Positions 43,924 through 57,800 of a DNA stretch of 64,000 bases are shown piece after piece. The first letter of the stretch is position 1; each line of letters opens with the position of its first letter. Made by a program: the position numbers and the translations under genes. Source of the DNA: Flavobacteriales bacterium (GTDB taxonomy: Bacteria; Bacteroidota; Bacteroidia; Flavobacteriales_D; Sanyastnellaceae); assembly GCA_027491075.1 (NCBI GenBank), contig JAIXWX010000002.1, positions 124,001-188,000 of the forward strand, in the 5' to 3' direction. The notes below the pieces were generated by a model. The model was not told the origin of the DNA and did not search any database. It saw nothing but the letters and a program-made list of their open reading frames with translations.

Positions 43924-45645
43924 ATGAAAAAAACTCTCCTAGCTTTCTTTTTAGCCTGTGCAAGTGTCTCTTGGAGCCAGTGCCCGACGTGTAATCCCGA
44001 CCTTAGCTGCGTAAGCGCTGATGGCTCACCAACAGTTTGTCCTCTTGAACTACCTGCTGCGTTTTCCGGGGAATACTATGAAGAGGTACTCACCTTTTAT
44101 ATGCCCGCATCGGTTACGGATCCTGAATTCAATATTGCTGTGGATCTTGAACAAGTTACTATCACCTCCGTTACAGGACTGCCTTTCGGATTGAGCTATA
44201 CTACAAACAATGCGAATGGTGTCTACTTTCCACTCAACGGAGAAAATCATGGATGTGCCACCTTGTGCGGCACTGCACTCATTCCCGGTGTATATGATGT
44301 AAATATCAATGTTGATATTATCGCCTCCGTGGGTGGTTTCGAGATTACCGATAGTCGATCCTTCTCCTATGCCTTAATAGTGGAACAAGGAAGCGTTAGT
44401 ACAGAAACGTTTACTTATTCTACTCCTGCAGGATGTGGAGAAACTGAAGTCCTTTTCGAGGCAACTTTATCTGGGACGGAAGCACAGCTTACTACCTATG
44501 CGTGGGATTTCGGAGATGGAAACACATCCTCTATTCTCAATCCTGCCTATACGTTTAATGAGCCCGGTGAATATGAGGTAAGTTTGACTACTTCTATATT
44601 CGATTATACGCTGCAAACTGTGTCGTTGGCAAATATCAACGACAACGGAGATGGAGATACAGAGGAGTTTTTTAGCCCTCCTGCAGATCCCTATTTCATC
44701 ATTACAGACGGTCAAAACAATACCGTCTTTACATCGAGTACGGTGGACAACTCCATCAACCCTTCATGGTCTAATCTCAATATTCTTTTGGAAAACCCAC
44801 CATACAGTATCGCCTTTTGGGACGAAGACGTCGTCACAAGCAACGACCTACTAAGCACTTTTAATATCTCACTTTCTGAGGGTGAATTGGTCTTCAATAG
44901 TGGGGATGGCACCGTTGGTTCATTGGTTGTAACGCTCACTGCAAGCGGCGCACTAACAAACTCTTCTACGATTACTGTGTTTTCCGAACCCGACGTGACC
45001 ATTACTGCCCTTGGTTCAATACTCGGTGTTGCCGAGATTGGAGCGGCTTCCTATCAATGGTATGTCAATGGTATGCCAATAGCAAATGCTAACTCGCAAA
45101 ATTTCTCAGCAAGTGACATTGGTGTTTACAGCTGCGAAGTTGTTAGTCAGCAGGGCTGCGAGGCAATAAGTGAGGATTTCGTTTTTTGTGGAACACTTCA
45201 ACCCGTATTTGATCCTTTGGCCAATGAAGTTTATGTGGATGACGATTTTGATACCTATCAGTGGTATTACAACGGAATAGAAGTCCAAGGAGCAACTACA
45301 TTTTACTTGGTAAATCCGCTCGCAGGGAATTATTCTGTTTATGTAACCAATGACATTGGCTGCGCATTTCAAAGCAGTGTAATCATCGTTCCTGTGGTGT
45401 CCATTAAAGAAATTTCCAAAGGAGAAATTTCTATTTATCCCAACCCATCCAATGGAATTTTTACAGTAGAAACAACAGAGCCAATTGAATGGGTAAAGGT
45501 TCTTAATAGTGTTGGTCAAGTCGTTCACACCTCCTCACCATTTCAAACCAAATGGCAGAATGTCACCAACTTTGAAAAAGGTTTTTATCTTTTAGAAATA
45601 AAGACGACTAATGGGTTTTTCAAAGAAAAAGTACTCATTGATTAG
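43924..45645 (+). CDS. T9SS type A cargo with PKD domain
   Basis: A 573-residue secreted protein. A signal peptide ends VSWSQ, and the mature N-terminus is Cys-rich (CPTCNPDLSC), a beginning seen in several T9SS cargoes. A PKD domain carries YAWDFGDGNTSSILNPAYTF (about residues 196-225). A C2-like or beta-sandwich segment (SPPADPYFIITDGQNNTVF) and Ig-like domains with YQWYVNG and YQWYYNG follow. The type A sorting domain starts IYPNPSNGIF and ends KEKVLID. It is divergent from the lamin-tail gene. A terminator follows. Confidence 0.87.
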   Translation: MKKTLLAFFLACASVSWSQCPTCNPDLSCVSADGSPTVCPLELPAAFSGEYYEEVLTFYMPASVTDPEFNIAVDLEQVTITSVTGLPFGLSYTTNNANGVYFPLNGENHGCATLCGTALIPGVYDVNINVDIIASVGGFEITDSRSFSYALIVEQGSVSTETFTYSTPAGCGETEVLFEATLSGTEAQLTTYAWDFGDGNTSSILNPAYTFNEPGEYEVSLTTSIFDYTLQTVSLANINDNGDGDTEEFFSPPADPYFIITDGQNNTVFTSSTVDNSINPSWSNLNILLENPPYSIAFWDEDVVTSNDLLSTFNISLSEGELVFNSGDGTVGSLVVTLTASGALTNSSTITVFSEPDVTITALGSILGVAEIGAASYQWYVNGMPIANANSQNFSASDIGVYSCEVVSQQGCEAISEDFVFCGTLQPVFDPLANEVYVDDDFDTYQWYYNGIEVQGATTFYLVNPLAGNYSVYVTNDIGCAFQSSVIIVPVVSIKEISKGEISIYPNPSNGIFTVETTEPIEWVKVLNSVGQVVHTSSPFQTKWQNVTNFEKGFYLLEIKTTNGFFKEKVLID

Positions 45646-45671
45646 CCCTTGTTTTTCTTTAGAAATAGAAT

Positions 45672-45696
45672 AACGTCTAGCCCAAGGCTAGGCGTT
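45672..45696 (+). terminator. Terminator after the PKD cargo gene
   Basis: An 11-pair stem (one G-U) with loop CAA is followed directly by a T8 run. It isolates the preceding gene from the giant gene at 45870. Confidence 0.85.
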
Positions 45697-45778
45697 TTTT
45701 TTCGTCAAATGTGATTTCTACGTCATCAAAACCGTAAATCTTAACGATGAACACATTAGCGTTGAAAACATAAAAAAC

Positions 45779-45807
45779 TTGATTTCATTAGACTAGTAAT
45801 AAAATTG
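45779..45807 (+). promoter_or_regulatory. Candidate promoter of the giant repeat gene
   Basis: TTG at 45779-45781 and TAAAATTG at 45800-45807, 18 bases apart. The -7 box has one mismatch from TAnnTTTG. The leader would be about 55 bases. Weak on its own but it is the best candidate between the terminator at 45696 and the ATG. Confidence 0.35.
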
Positions 45808-45869
45808 AATTTTACCTACTGAACTAACCTACGCTTCTGAACACTTACCAAAGCGAGAATCACTTCACG

Positions 45870-48800
45870 ATGAAATTCAATACGAGTTTTAGCTTAAAAG
45901 CAATAGTTGCCGTTTTATTAATGGCCGCTTCTATCCCCTTCAATGTTCTTCGCGCTCAATTCGATACTGAGTTTTGGATGCCTCCATTGTGGGAAGTAGG
46001 AGTTGGATCTAGAAATCAACCTTCCAATTTGTTTATCACGACGCCCTTCAACTTTCCGGTAACCGTGAATATCCAAACCTTGGATGGAACAACTTTCAAT
46101 TTCACTGGTACTGTTATAACCGGCACACCGCTAATAGTGCCCTTGAGCACTACACTTGGTCAGACCAACATCGCTGGTATAGCCAATACCAATCGTGGAC
46201 TTAGAATAACTTCTTCAGCGCCAATTCAAGCGGTGCACCGGGTAGCGGGTACCGAAAATCAATCGCTAGTAACATTAAAGGGGAAAAATGCTCTTGGTGA
46301 AGATTTTCGCTGTGGTTCTCAAGTGAGAAACTTAAATGCCAATTATGGACCGCTAGAAGTTCATTTCATCTCTGTCATGGCCACTGAAAATAATACACAA
46401 GTGCAATTTCAGACTCCCTTCACCATGAACGGAAATAGTGGGCCGCTTACCAACCCCCACACGATTACACTTCAGGCAGGGCAGAGCTATCTCATTCGTG
46501 GAAACACTCCGATTGAGCATGTTTGCGGTGCTAGGGTCACTTCTAACAGACCCATTGTTGTTACGAGCGGTTCCACACATACAAGAATTTCAGGCTCAGG
46601 AGCTAATGCTGCCGATGCTGGAATAGATCAATTGGTTCCTGTAGGCCTTGCAGGAAACGAATGGGTTTGTATCAAAGGAAATAACAATAACCCATGGGAT
46701 TATGCAATCATTGTTGCTACCCAAAACAACACCAATGTATTCATTGACGGCTCGGCCACACCTGCGGCAACTTTGAACGCGGGACAATTCTTTGACTGGA
46801 CCATGACAGGTTCCTTTGGTGCTCCTCATTACTTCCGTACGGATCGTCCAGCATTCTGCTATCACGTGAGCGGTTGCTCACTGGATGAAGAGGTAGATAT
46901 GTCTGCTATGCCTGAAATCAGTTGCACGGGATCCAGATACATCGAGTTCTCCAAATTCAATGTAACGGGTCTAAATGAAATCATGCAGATTCTCATTCCT
47001 CCCACTGCTGAGTCGACTTTACGCATCAACAACGTGGACTACGACTTATGGCCTGGTATTATAGTTAACACCGTACCCGGTCTGCCCGGCTGGAGAGCGG
47101 CTACCATTCCAAATGCCAACGTACCTCTTGACGTGATTTTAACCTCTCAGGGTTTCTTTCATGCGGGTTGGTTGACAGGTAACAGCGCAACTGGTGCATT
47201 CGGCTACTTATCTGGATTCAATGATGCATTCGAGTTCCAAGATCCAAGTGCCGCTCAACCCATCCCAACTACCATTTACAACGTGGCAACTCTTTGCCAA
47301 GGTCAATCTGTAGATCACTGCCTTCGTGTGTTCAGTTGTGGCGCAAATAATTTTATTGATAGCTTCAATGGCAATGAGGGAAATATTGTTATCGCACCGC
47401 CATCTGCGCCTCACGATACATGTTTTAGATACACGGCCCCTTTCAATTTTGTAGGAAGGGATACCGTAACCTTTGTCGTGGAAAATGAATTCGGATTTGA
47501 AGGTTCCATTGATCTCGTGTTCACTGTAGTTAATCCCAATACACCTATAAATGCCGGCGCAGATCAATTTATTTGTAGTGGTTCATCTGCAACATTATCC
47601 GCCGTCAATCCAGATCCGCTAGCCGTTGGCTACTGGACTGTTGCGCAAGGAACCGGCACCCTAGTTAACCCGAACTCTCCAACTACGGTAGTGAACAACT
47701 TGTCCTTTGGCCCAAATAGTTTTGTTTGGCATCAGGACTATCCATCCTGTGGGATACAAAGGGTTGATCTTGTCCAGGTATTTAGATTTTCAGGCGCTCC
47801 GCCCACTGCAAACGCGGGACCCGACGCCAACCTTTGCAGTGGAAATTCTTATACCATGCAGGCCAACGCTCCAGGTGTAGCGGCTACCGGCACATGGTCC
47901 ATTACAAGTGGAACCGCGACCATTCAAAACATCAATAGCAATACTTCCTTAGTCACAAACCTCGCAGTAGGTATCAATACCTTTGTTTGGAACATCAGCA
48001 ACGGACCTTGTCCCTTGGGTGAGTCTCAAGATGTGATGGTGATCAACGTCTTCAACCAAAACCATCCTGCGGCGAATGCTGGACCGGACCAAGAGGTTTG
48101 TCAAGGCTCTTTCTCATTCATTTCCGTTGCAGGAAATAATCCTATTGTTCCAGCTACGGGTCAATGGTCTGTGATAGCAGGAAGTGGAACGTTTGCAAAT
48201 GCAAATTCTGCTTCTACGACAATAACAGGATTAAGTATTGGAACCAATACCTTCCGATGGACTATCAATAATGGTCCTTGTGGGTTGCTAAACGATGAAG
48301 TGACTATTGTCGTATTTAGTCCCTCTTCTCCAGCGGCAAATGCGGGTCCTGATCAAACGGTTTGTTTACCTGACAATTCTGCAACATTGGCGGGGAACTC
48401 TCCTATAGCACCTGCAACAGGCACATGGTCAGTGATTCAAGGAACAGGGTCTTTCTCCAATGCAAACTCACCAAGTGCCACTGTTAGTGGCTTATCCCTT
48501 GGTATCAACCGCTTTCGATGGACTCTAAATAATGGACCATGTCCGGGCGCAATCACAACTGATGAAGTGGTGATCACCGTATTCCCTGTTTCGCAGCCAT
48601 CGGCAAATGCAGGGCCCGATCAAACATTCTGTTTCACCTCTACACCCATTACTGCAACTCTTTCAGGAAACGCCCCAACAGCACCAGGTACAGGGCAATG
48701 GTCTTTGATCAGTGGATCTGGAACCATTGCAAATCCCAACTCCGTCACTACTACCGTGACTGGATTAAGCTTAGGACAAAATGTGTTTCAATGGACCCTT

Positions 48801-51800
48801 AACAATGGCTCTTGTGATGCGGCGGTGTTTGATCAAATGATTATTACAGTATTCAATGGTAGCTTATCAACAGCAAATGCTGGGGCAGACGGAGTAGTCT
48901 GTTTCCCTACCACGACATACACCTTTGCTGCTACCAACCCTGCGCTTCCTGCAAGTGGTTCTTGGTCTCAAGTTAGCGGACCTGCAGGAGCGGTAATTAG
49001 CACTCCATCGGCAGCAAATTCTCAAGTAACAAACCTTACAACGGGTACCTATGTGTTCCGATGGACCATCAACAATGGACCGTGCGGAAGCGCTGTATTC
49101 GACGAGATGACTCTCAGCGTATTCAATGCGCCTTCCCAAGTTTCCAACGCAGGACCAGATCAATTCCTCTGCTTTACAGGAATTGCTACCGTTACAACAA
49201 CCATGGCGGCCAACGCGGCTACAGCACCCTCTACAGGAATCTGGACCGTCGTTTCAGGAAGCGCTACCATCAACAACCCTACGAGTCCTACCACCACAGT
49301 AACGAACTTGCCCGTAGGGATTACCATCCTCCGTTGGACCATCAACAGTGGTACATGCGGAAGTTCGAATGATCTTGTAGCTTTATTTGTTTTCTCTGCA
49401 GGGCAAAGTGTGGCCAATGCAGGTCCTGACCAAAGCATTTGCTCATCACAAACCACTGTGAATCTTTCGGGAAGCCCTATCATTTCTCCTGCGACAGGTA
49501 CATGGTCTCAGGTAAGCGGTCCCTCAACAGTAAGCTTCGGATCCGTAGACGCTCCGAATTCAACAGTTACTGGATTTGTGCCTGGAGTATATACCCTTCA
49601 ATGGACTGTAAATAATGGACCTTGTGCTACGCCCTCTATCCTTTCAGATCAAATAGTAATTACTGTATTTCCAGTTGGTCAAGCTCCTTCCAATGCAGGA
49701 CCAGATCAGAGCATTTGTAATACAACCTCATCTGTCAACTTAAATGGAAATGCGCCCACATTCCCTGCAACTGGACAATGGACGGTAGTAAATGGTAGCG
49801 GAACGTTTACCAATCCAACATCTCCAATAACTTCTGTAACGGGAATGAGTGTTGGTACCAATTGCTATCGATGGACTATCAGCAACGGTCCTTGTGGCGC
49901 ACCAACTTTCGATGAGATTTGCATTACCGTTTTTGATAACAATCAAGCCATTGCTAATGCCGGCCCAGATCAAAATATATGCTTACCAACGAACACTGCC
50001 GCCTTTGCCGGTAACACCGCAGTATTTCCTGCAACGGGTTCGTGGACTCTTATCAATGGTACAGGAATCATCGCGAACAATACCGTCCAAAATACAAGTG
50101 TAAACGGACTTTCATTGGGAGTCAATACATTCCGTTGGACCATCAACAATGGATCCTGCGGGACCATAACAACCGATGATGTAGTGATCACTTTGTTTAA
50201 TAATGCCCTTGCTCCACCGAATGCAGGTCCTGATGCTTCACTTTGCACTCCCAACAGTACGTATACAATGCAGGGTAGTTCAGTAAGCGCTCCAGCTCTC
50301 GGAGTTTGGACATTGGTTTCAGGAACGGGAACAATAGGAAGCCCCAACTCTCCAACCGCAAATATTTCAGGTCTAGGAATTGGAGCCAATGTATTTCAAT
50401 GGACCACTTTAAATGGTCCTTGCCCCGCTGGCTTGAACTTCGATCAAATGACCATTTTTGTATTTGATGAAAACCAATTGAATGCGAATGCGGGACCAGA
50501 TCAGTTTTTATGTTCCACTGGGTCTCCAGTAAACACTACAATGGCAGGAAGCCCAGTTGTATTCCCAGGAAGCGGAACGTGGACAATCATTCAAGGAAGC
50601 GGAAACATCATTTCTCCAAATAGCCCAACTACAACCATCACCAATCTCGGAATTGGCGAGAATAGATTCGCCTGGACAGTCAATAACGGCCCATGCGCAA
50701 ACGCTGTTACCTCCGACATTGTATCCATATTTGTATTCTCTGGGTCTCAGGCCTCCGCAAATGCGGGTCCAGACCAAAATTTGTGTTCAACAAACCCGAA
50801 CACTACACTTGCTGCGAACTCCGTCATTTTTCCTGGCACTGGAACATGGTCTGTGGTTCAAGGCACAGCCACCTTTGACAATACTTCAAATCCAAATAGC
50901 GCGGTAACTGGTCTTGCAACTGGGACCAATATTCTTCGATGGACCATTAACAATGGTCCATGTGTTCCAGGTATCACGTTTGATGAGGTAACGATTATTG
51001 TATTTGACAACAATCAACCCGCTGCCGTTGCTCCTTCAGATTTCTCAACGTGCTCGAATGCTGGACCAATAACGTTGACTGGTAATGCATTTGCTTTTCC
51101 TGCAACGGGAGGGTGGTCTTTGTTTAGTGGAACTGGAACCTTAGCGAATGCCAATACTTCTATAACGACAGTATCTGGTTTGGGTTTAGGCACGAACGTA
51201 TTTCAATATACCATCAACAATGGACCATGTGGAGCACCTACTGTTGATCAAGTAGCAATTACTGTTTTCTCTGCAGATCAACCTATCGCTAATGCGGGGT
51301 CGGATCAAAGTTTATGTTTACCAACGAACTCCGCATTCCTCAATGGGTCACCGTTAATCTCTCCCGCCACGGGTACTTGGACTCTTGTTTCTGGAACAGG
51401 TATAATTAGCAGCCCCAACTCATCAAGCACAACGGTTACGGGGCTTTCCATTGGTCAAAATATTTTCCGCTGGACTATTTCCAATGGACCTTGCTCACCA
51501 GCAACGACTTTAGATGAAGTAACAATTACTATTTTCAATAATCTGCAAGCAGCAGCGAATGCTGGACCTGATCAGTCTATTTGTGAGCCAGTAACGTCTG
51601 CTACTCTTGCTGGTAATGCTGCGCCATTCCCAGCGTCTGGTCAATGGACTTGGATTTCAGGACCTACCACACCCTCGATTGTTTCTCCTTCCAGTTCGAA
51701 TACTACAGTAAATGGTCTTGGTGTGGGCGCCAATGTATTTCGCTGGACTGTTTTGAATGGTCCTTGCGCTCCATCATCTACGACAGACGATGTTACGATT

Positions 51801-54800
51801 TTAATCTTCGATGACAATCAACCTGCAGCCAACGCTGGTCCGGATCAATTCCTTTGTTCACCAACATTCAACACACAATTTGCTGCGAACAATGCAATTT
51901 TTCCAGCCACTGGCACGTGGGCCCTTGTGAGCGGTTCTGGCACGATCAACAACCCCAACTCACCAACGTCCACTGTAACGGGTTTGAGTATTGGTGAAAA
52001 TGTATTTCGTTGGACCATCAGCAACGGACCGTGCATTGGCGCTGTTACTGAAGATTTAGTAAGCATCTTTGTGTTCGATAGTGCTGCTCCTTCTGCCAAT
52101 GCAGGTGCCGACCAATCTATTTGTACACCTGCATCATCCGTAACGATGACTGCCAATGCGGCAATTTTCCCTGGCGTAGGAACATGGACATTGGTTTCCG
52201 GCGGGGGAACCATAATCAATCCAAATTCTCCTACAACTGCTATTACCAACTTGTCTGTAGGCGAGAACGTTTTTAGATGGACCATTAATAATGGAAATTG
52301 TGGAACTAGTATTACTGAAGACCTCGTGAGCATTTTTGTATTCAATGAATTCTCACCCGTCGCCAATGCAGGTAGTGATCAAGATCTTTGTACACCTATA
52401 ACTTCTACTACCTTAGTTGCATCGTCCCCTATCTTCCCCGCTAGTGGGTTCTGGTCACTCATTTCAGGTACTGGAACAATTATTTCTCCTAATAACCCAA
52501 CAACATTAGTTACCGATTTGAGCATTGGTCCAAATGTTTTCCGTTGGACGAGCAATAATGGACCTTGCGCCACAGGAATAACAACTGATGATGTTATCAT
52601 CACTATATTCAATGGAGGCGCTTCTGCACCAAATGCTGGCCTAGATCAGGAACTTTGTTCTCCTGACTTTGATACTTCATTAAACGCAGACGCCGCTGTT
52701 TTCCCTGGTATAGGTAGCTGGAGCGTCACGTCTGGAACAGGTACTTTCACCAACATCAATGATCCGAACAGCAACGTCACTGGACTTTCTATTGGAATCA
52801 ATGTTTTCAGGTGGAGTGTAAATTATTCTACATGCGGATCTCCATTCGATGAGGTTTCGATCATTGTTTATGACTCCTCTCAATTGCCTTCCAATGCGGG
52901 GCCTGATCAGGAACTTTGTACGCCAAATACCAGTACAAACCTTCAAGCCAATAGTGTCATTGCTCCCGGTATAGGCACTTGGACCTTAATAGAAGGGTCG
53001 GGTGCTATCTCTAACCCAAACGACCCAAATACACTTGTAACCAATTTAGCTGTCGGAGAAAATATCTTTGTTTGGACCATTGATAACGGTCCTTGTTTAG
53101 TAGCCCCATTTACAACTGATAGCGTTACCATTTGGGTGTTTGATGAACTCAACCCAATGGCTAATGCGGGACCTGACCAAGAACTTTGTACACCTACAAC
53201 CAGTGCAAGCCTAACCGGTAGCTCTATCATATTTCCAGCATCGGGTGCGTGGACTATAATTCAAGGAAGCGGCACCATCACTGAACCTACTAGCCCGAGT
53301 ACCACTATTACTGGTTTATCTGTTGGTGAAACGATCGTTCAGTGGACAGTGAGCAACGGCCCTTGTGCTAATTCGATTACTTCTGATCAGATATCGCTTT
53401 TCTTATTTGATCAAAATCAAGCCCCGGCAAATGCAGGTCCTGATCAATTTATTTGTACGCCTACCACTTCAACGACCTTAACTGGAAATGCCGTTACATT
53501 CCCAGCCACAGGTCAATGGGTATTACTAAGTGGCACAGGAACCATCAGCAATCCGAATAATCCGATAACTACTGTAAGCGGTTTATCAATAGGGGCGAAT
53601 ACGTTCCAATGGTCCATCAATGATGGTCCTTGTGCTGTCGGATTCACCTCCGATGTTGTAACAATTTTCGTCTATGATGAAAATAATCCGAATGCAAATG
53701 CGGGACCTGACCAAGAAATCTGCACACCAAACTCGGCAGTGAATATGGCTGCGAGTACGTATACTTTCCCTGCTACAGGTCAATGGACAATCGTTTCTGG
53801 ATTCGGGAATATTATCAATCCAAATGACCCAAATACCGCTATTACCAACCTTCCTGTTGGAACAAATGTGTTTCAATGGACAATAGACAATGGACCTTGT
53901 GCAAATGGCATAACTAGCGATATTGTGGAAATTCATGTGTTTGATCAGAATGCCCCTCTTGCTAATGCAGGAGCAGATCAAGAATGGTGTGATCCTACTT
54001 CATCAACTATACTAAATGCTACTGCTCCCGCAATCCCAGGCATTGGATCATGGAGCGTGCTTTCCGGTCCGCCGTCGATTGTGATTGCTAATGTAAACGA
54101 CCCTAACTCCGAAATTTCAGGTCTCGAAGTAGGAGAAACCGTGTTGTTATGGACGGTTTACAACGGGCCTTGTAATAACACCAATTCATTCGACCAGGTT
54201 TCTATATTCCTCTTTGATGATAATCAAACTGTTGCTGATGCTGGAGATGATCAACAAATATGTACTCCTCAAACCTCTACTACAGTATCAGCAAACATTC
54301 TTATTTTCCCTGCAACGGGACAGTGGACATTACTGAGTGGTGGCGGTGTGATTGAAAATCCAAGTTCACCATTGACCCAAATCAATGATTTGCCTGTTGG
54401 TGTGAATACATTCTGTTGGACCATTGACAATGGACCTTGTACTCCGCCAACGACGACTGATTGCGTAACCATTGAAGTGTTTGACTCTGAGCAGTCGGAC
54501 GCCTTTGCTGGAGAAGATCAAGAGCTTTGTCTTCCAACTAATGAAACTACACTAACGGGCTCTGCTGTTGTAGGCGCTTCAGCAGGCGCATGGACATTGA
54601 TCCAAGGAAGCGGAGATATACTAGCTCCGAATTCGGCTGTTGCCACAGTGACCAACCTTCAGCAAGGAGAAAATATTTTCAGATGGACTGTTGACAATGG
54701 TTCATGCGGATCGACGTTTGATGAAGTATCAATATACCTATTTGATCCGAATGCGCCTGAGGCGAATGCTGGTGATGATGCAACATACTGCACTCCAACA

Positions 54801-57800
54801 AGCACACACGCGATGAATGCCAATACGCCTGCCTCTCCAGGAGTTGGAACTTGGGAAATCGTCTCTGGACCAGGATTCACAGGAACCGGAACCATTGACA
54901 ATGTAAACAACCCAAACGCAAACATCAGTGGTCTAGTGATTGGAGAAAATAGATTTTCTTGGACCATTTATAATGGACCGTGCGAACCACCAACAACTGA
55001 CTTCATTAGTATTTTCATTAATGATGAGAACCAGCCTGCTGCCGATGCAGGAAGCGACCAAGAAATTTGCCTTCCTCAAACTGCTGTAGATATGGACGCC
55101 AATATGGCCATATTCCCTGCTTTCGGAACATGGACACTCCTTGAAGGTGACGGAAATATTATTAGTATAAACGATAGCACAACTTCAATCATTGATCTAG
55201 CAGTTGGAGAAAATATATTCCAATGGACTATCGAAAATGGGGCTTGCAATCCTCCGATCACTAGCGATTTGGCATCCATATTCGTTTTTGATCCTGATGC
55301 TCCTGAAGCTGATGCAGGACCAGATCAAAGTTTCTGCGAACCCGTTTCCACGACTAACTTACAAGCGCTAACCCCTTCAACACCTGGCTTTGGCACGTGG
55401 ACATTGGTAGGCGGAAACGGCACCATCGATAACATCAATGATCCTAACACATTAATAACGGATCTTGAAGTTGGAGAGAACTGCTTCCTATGGACAGTCT
55501 ATAACGGACCATGCGAAGAACCAACAGAAGACTTGGTGTGCATATATATTTTCCCAGAAGATCAGCAACCCGCCAATGCAGGTCCTGATCAACAATTATG
55601 CACTCCAAATACAGAAACACAAATGAACGCCAACAGCGTGACTTTCCCCGCTGTAGGAAATTGGGTGCTCCTTTCTGGACAAGGAGATCCTATAAATCCT
55701 TCTGACCCCAATACGGTAGTCACTAATCTTGGACTTGGAATAAACGAATTCATGTGGGTTATAGACAATGGTTCTTGTGAGAATCCTTTGTCAACGGATG
55801 TGGTTACCATTAGCGTGTTTGATAATACTCTCGAAGACGCAAACGCTGGTGCAGATCAAGCATTCTGCTTACCAACGAATTCAACCACCGTGAACGGATC
55901 CAATATCTCTGCCGCTGCTACTGGTCTTTGGTACAACATCGATGGTGGAGGCGACATTGAAAATCCAACTTCGCCAACTACAGCTATAACCAATTTGCCA
56001 ATTGGAAATAACACCTTTGTTTGGTTTGTAGACAATGGCCCATGCGGCACGAGCAGTGACACAGTGAATATTGCAATATTTAATCCTGATGAAGTGATTG
56101 CAATTGCTGGAAATGACGCATCCTACTGCACTCCTTCAGACTCACATTGTATGAGCGCTAGTTCGCCGTCAGAACCCGCAATTGGAACTTGGGTGCTGAT
56201 AACTGGTACGGGAAATATCAACGACATCCACGATCCGAATACATGCATCACTGGATTAACCGTTGGAGAAAATATCTTCATGTGGTGCATAGACAATGGA
56301 CCTTGTGGATTAACGTGCGACGTTATATCCATCTTCGTCTATAACATAAACACTCCAAATGCGAATGCCGGGGAAGACATTGAAATTTGCCTTCCGCAGG
56401 ATGAAGTGAACATGAATGCCTCCGCCGCCGAATTCCCCGCTATTGGAATTTGGACACTCATTGGAGGTGAGGGATACATTACCGATTTAAATAATCCACT
56501 TGGTTTAATGGACTCTCTTGAACTCGGTGTAAACACCTTCGTTTGGACTGTAAACAATGGAGTGTGTCCTAATGGTATAACCTCTGATACCGTTGAGGTG
56601 CGTGTGTTTGACCCTGGATTACTTCCTCCAAATGCAGGTCCAGATCAATTCATTTGTACTCCTCTAAACTCCGTGATTATGGCGGGCAATGAACCAGCTG
56701 CTCCAAGCTTTGGATATTGGAATCTTATCAACGGCAGCGCAACAATCATCGATTCATTAAGTGGAAATACGATTGTAACAGACCTCGCAGTAGGTATCAA
56801 TGAATTTGTATGGACATACTACAATTCCAGTTGCGAAAACTCTGCTCCCGCCGATACCATGCGTGTTTTGGTGTATGATCAAAATCAACCTCCAGCGAAT
56901 GCTGGACCAGATCAGGAATGGTGCTTCCCAACAAATAGCACAGTGATGAGCGCCAATCCGCCAATAGTACCTGCAGTTGGTCAATGGACGCTGATTTCCG
57001 GTTCCGCTACATTCAGCGACATCTTCGATCCGAATGCTGCCGTAACCAATCTCGCGCCCGGCACCAATGTCTTTGTTTGGACAATCGATAATGGCCCATG
57101 CCCAGATGCAATTACAACAGACACATTAGAAATTAGAATATTCTTACCGGACGCTCCGGTAGCGAATGCTGGTGAAGATCTAAGTCTGTGTACACCCGTT
57201 GATTGTATCGAAATGCAAGCATTAGAGCCTACGGATCCACAGACAGGAACTTGGTCTTTCATATCTTCAGTGAATGGCTCGGGACCAATTTCAAACGGAG
57301 CATTAAACGACCTCAATGATCCAAACGCAGAACTCTGTGCACTTGCTGTAGGGGTGCATACTTTGGAATGGTCGATCTACAATGGTCCGTGCAATAACAA
57401 TACCTCCGATCAAGTGGTCATTTCTGTTTATGACAACACCGCGCCAGCTGCAAATGCCGGCGAGGATATTTTCCTTTGTGCTCCAGAAAGTAGTACCGTG
57501 CTCGCCGCCAACAGCGCTGTGTTCCCTGGAGTTGGCAGCTGGTCAATAGCATCCGCTCAAGGACCTAATGGACCATTAAACTCTGGATCATTCAGCAACT
57601 TCAATGATCCGCAAGCTGCTATTTCTGGTCTCGAAATAGGAATCTATACCCTCGTTTGGACCATCGACAACGGACCTTGCGGTATGCCTACCTCCGACAC
57701 GTTGATAATTCAAATAAACAATCCACTTTCACCCAATGCAGACGCAGGTCCCGATCAGAGCTTCTGTTTGAACTTTGCAGATGCAACTATGAATGCAAAC

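Noticed and set aside
51845..52366. Long antisense frame (173 codons) and many others opposite the giant gene
   Set aside because: They sit in the same relative phase to the repeats and follow from codon use of the sense gene; they have no start context or recognisable product.
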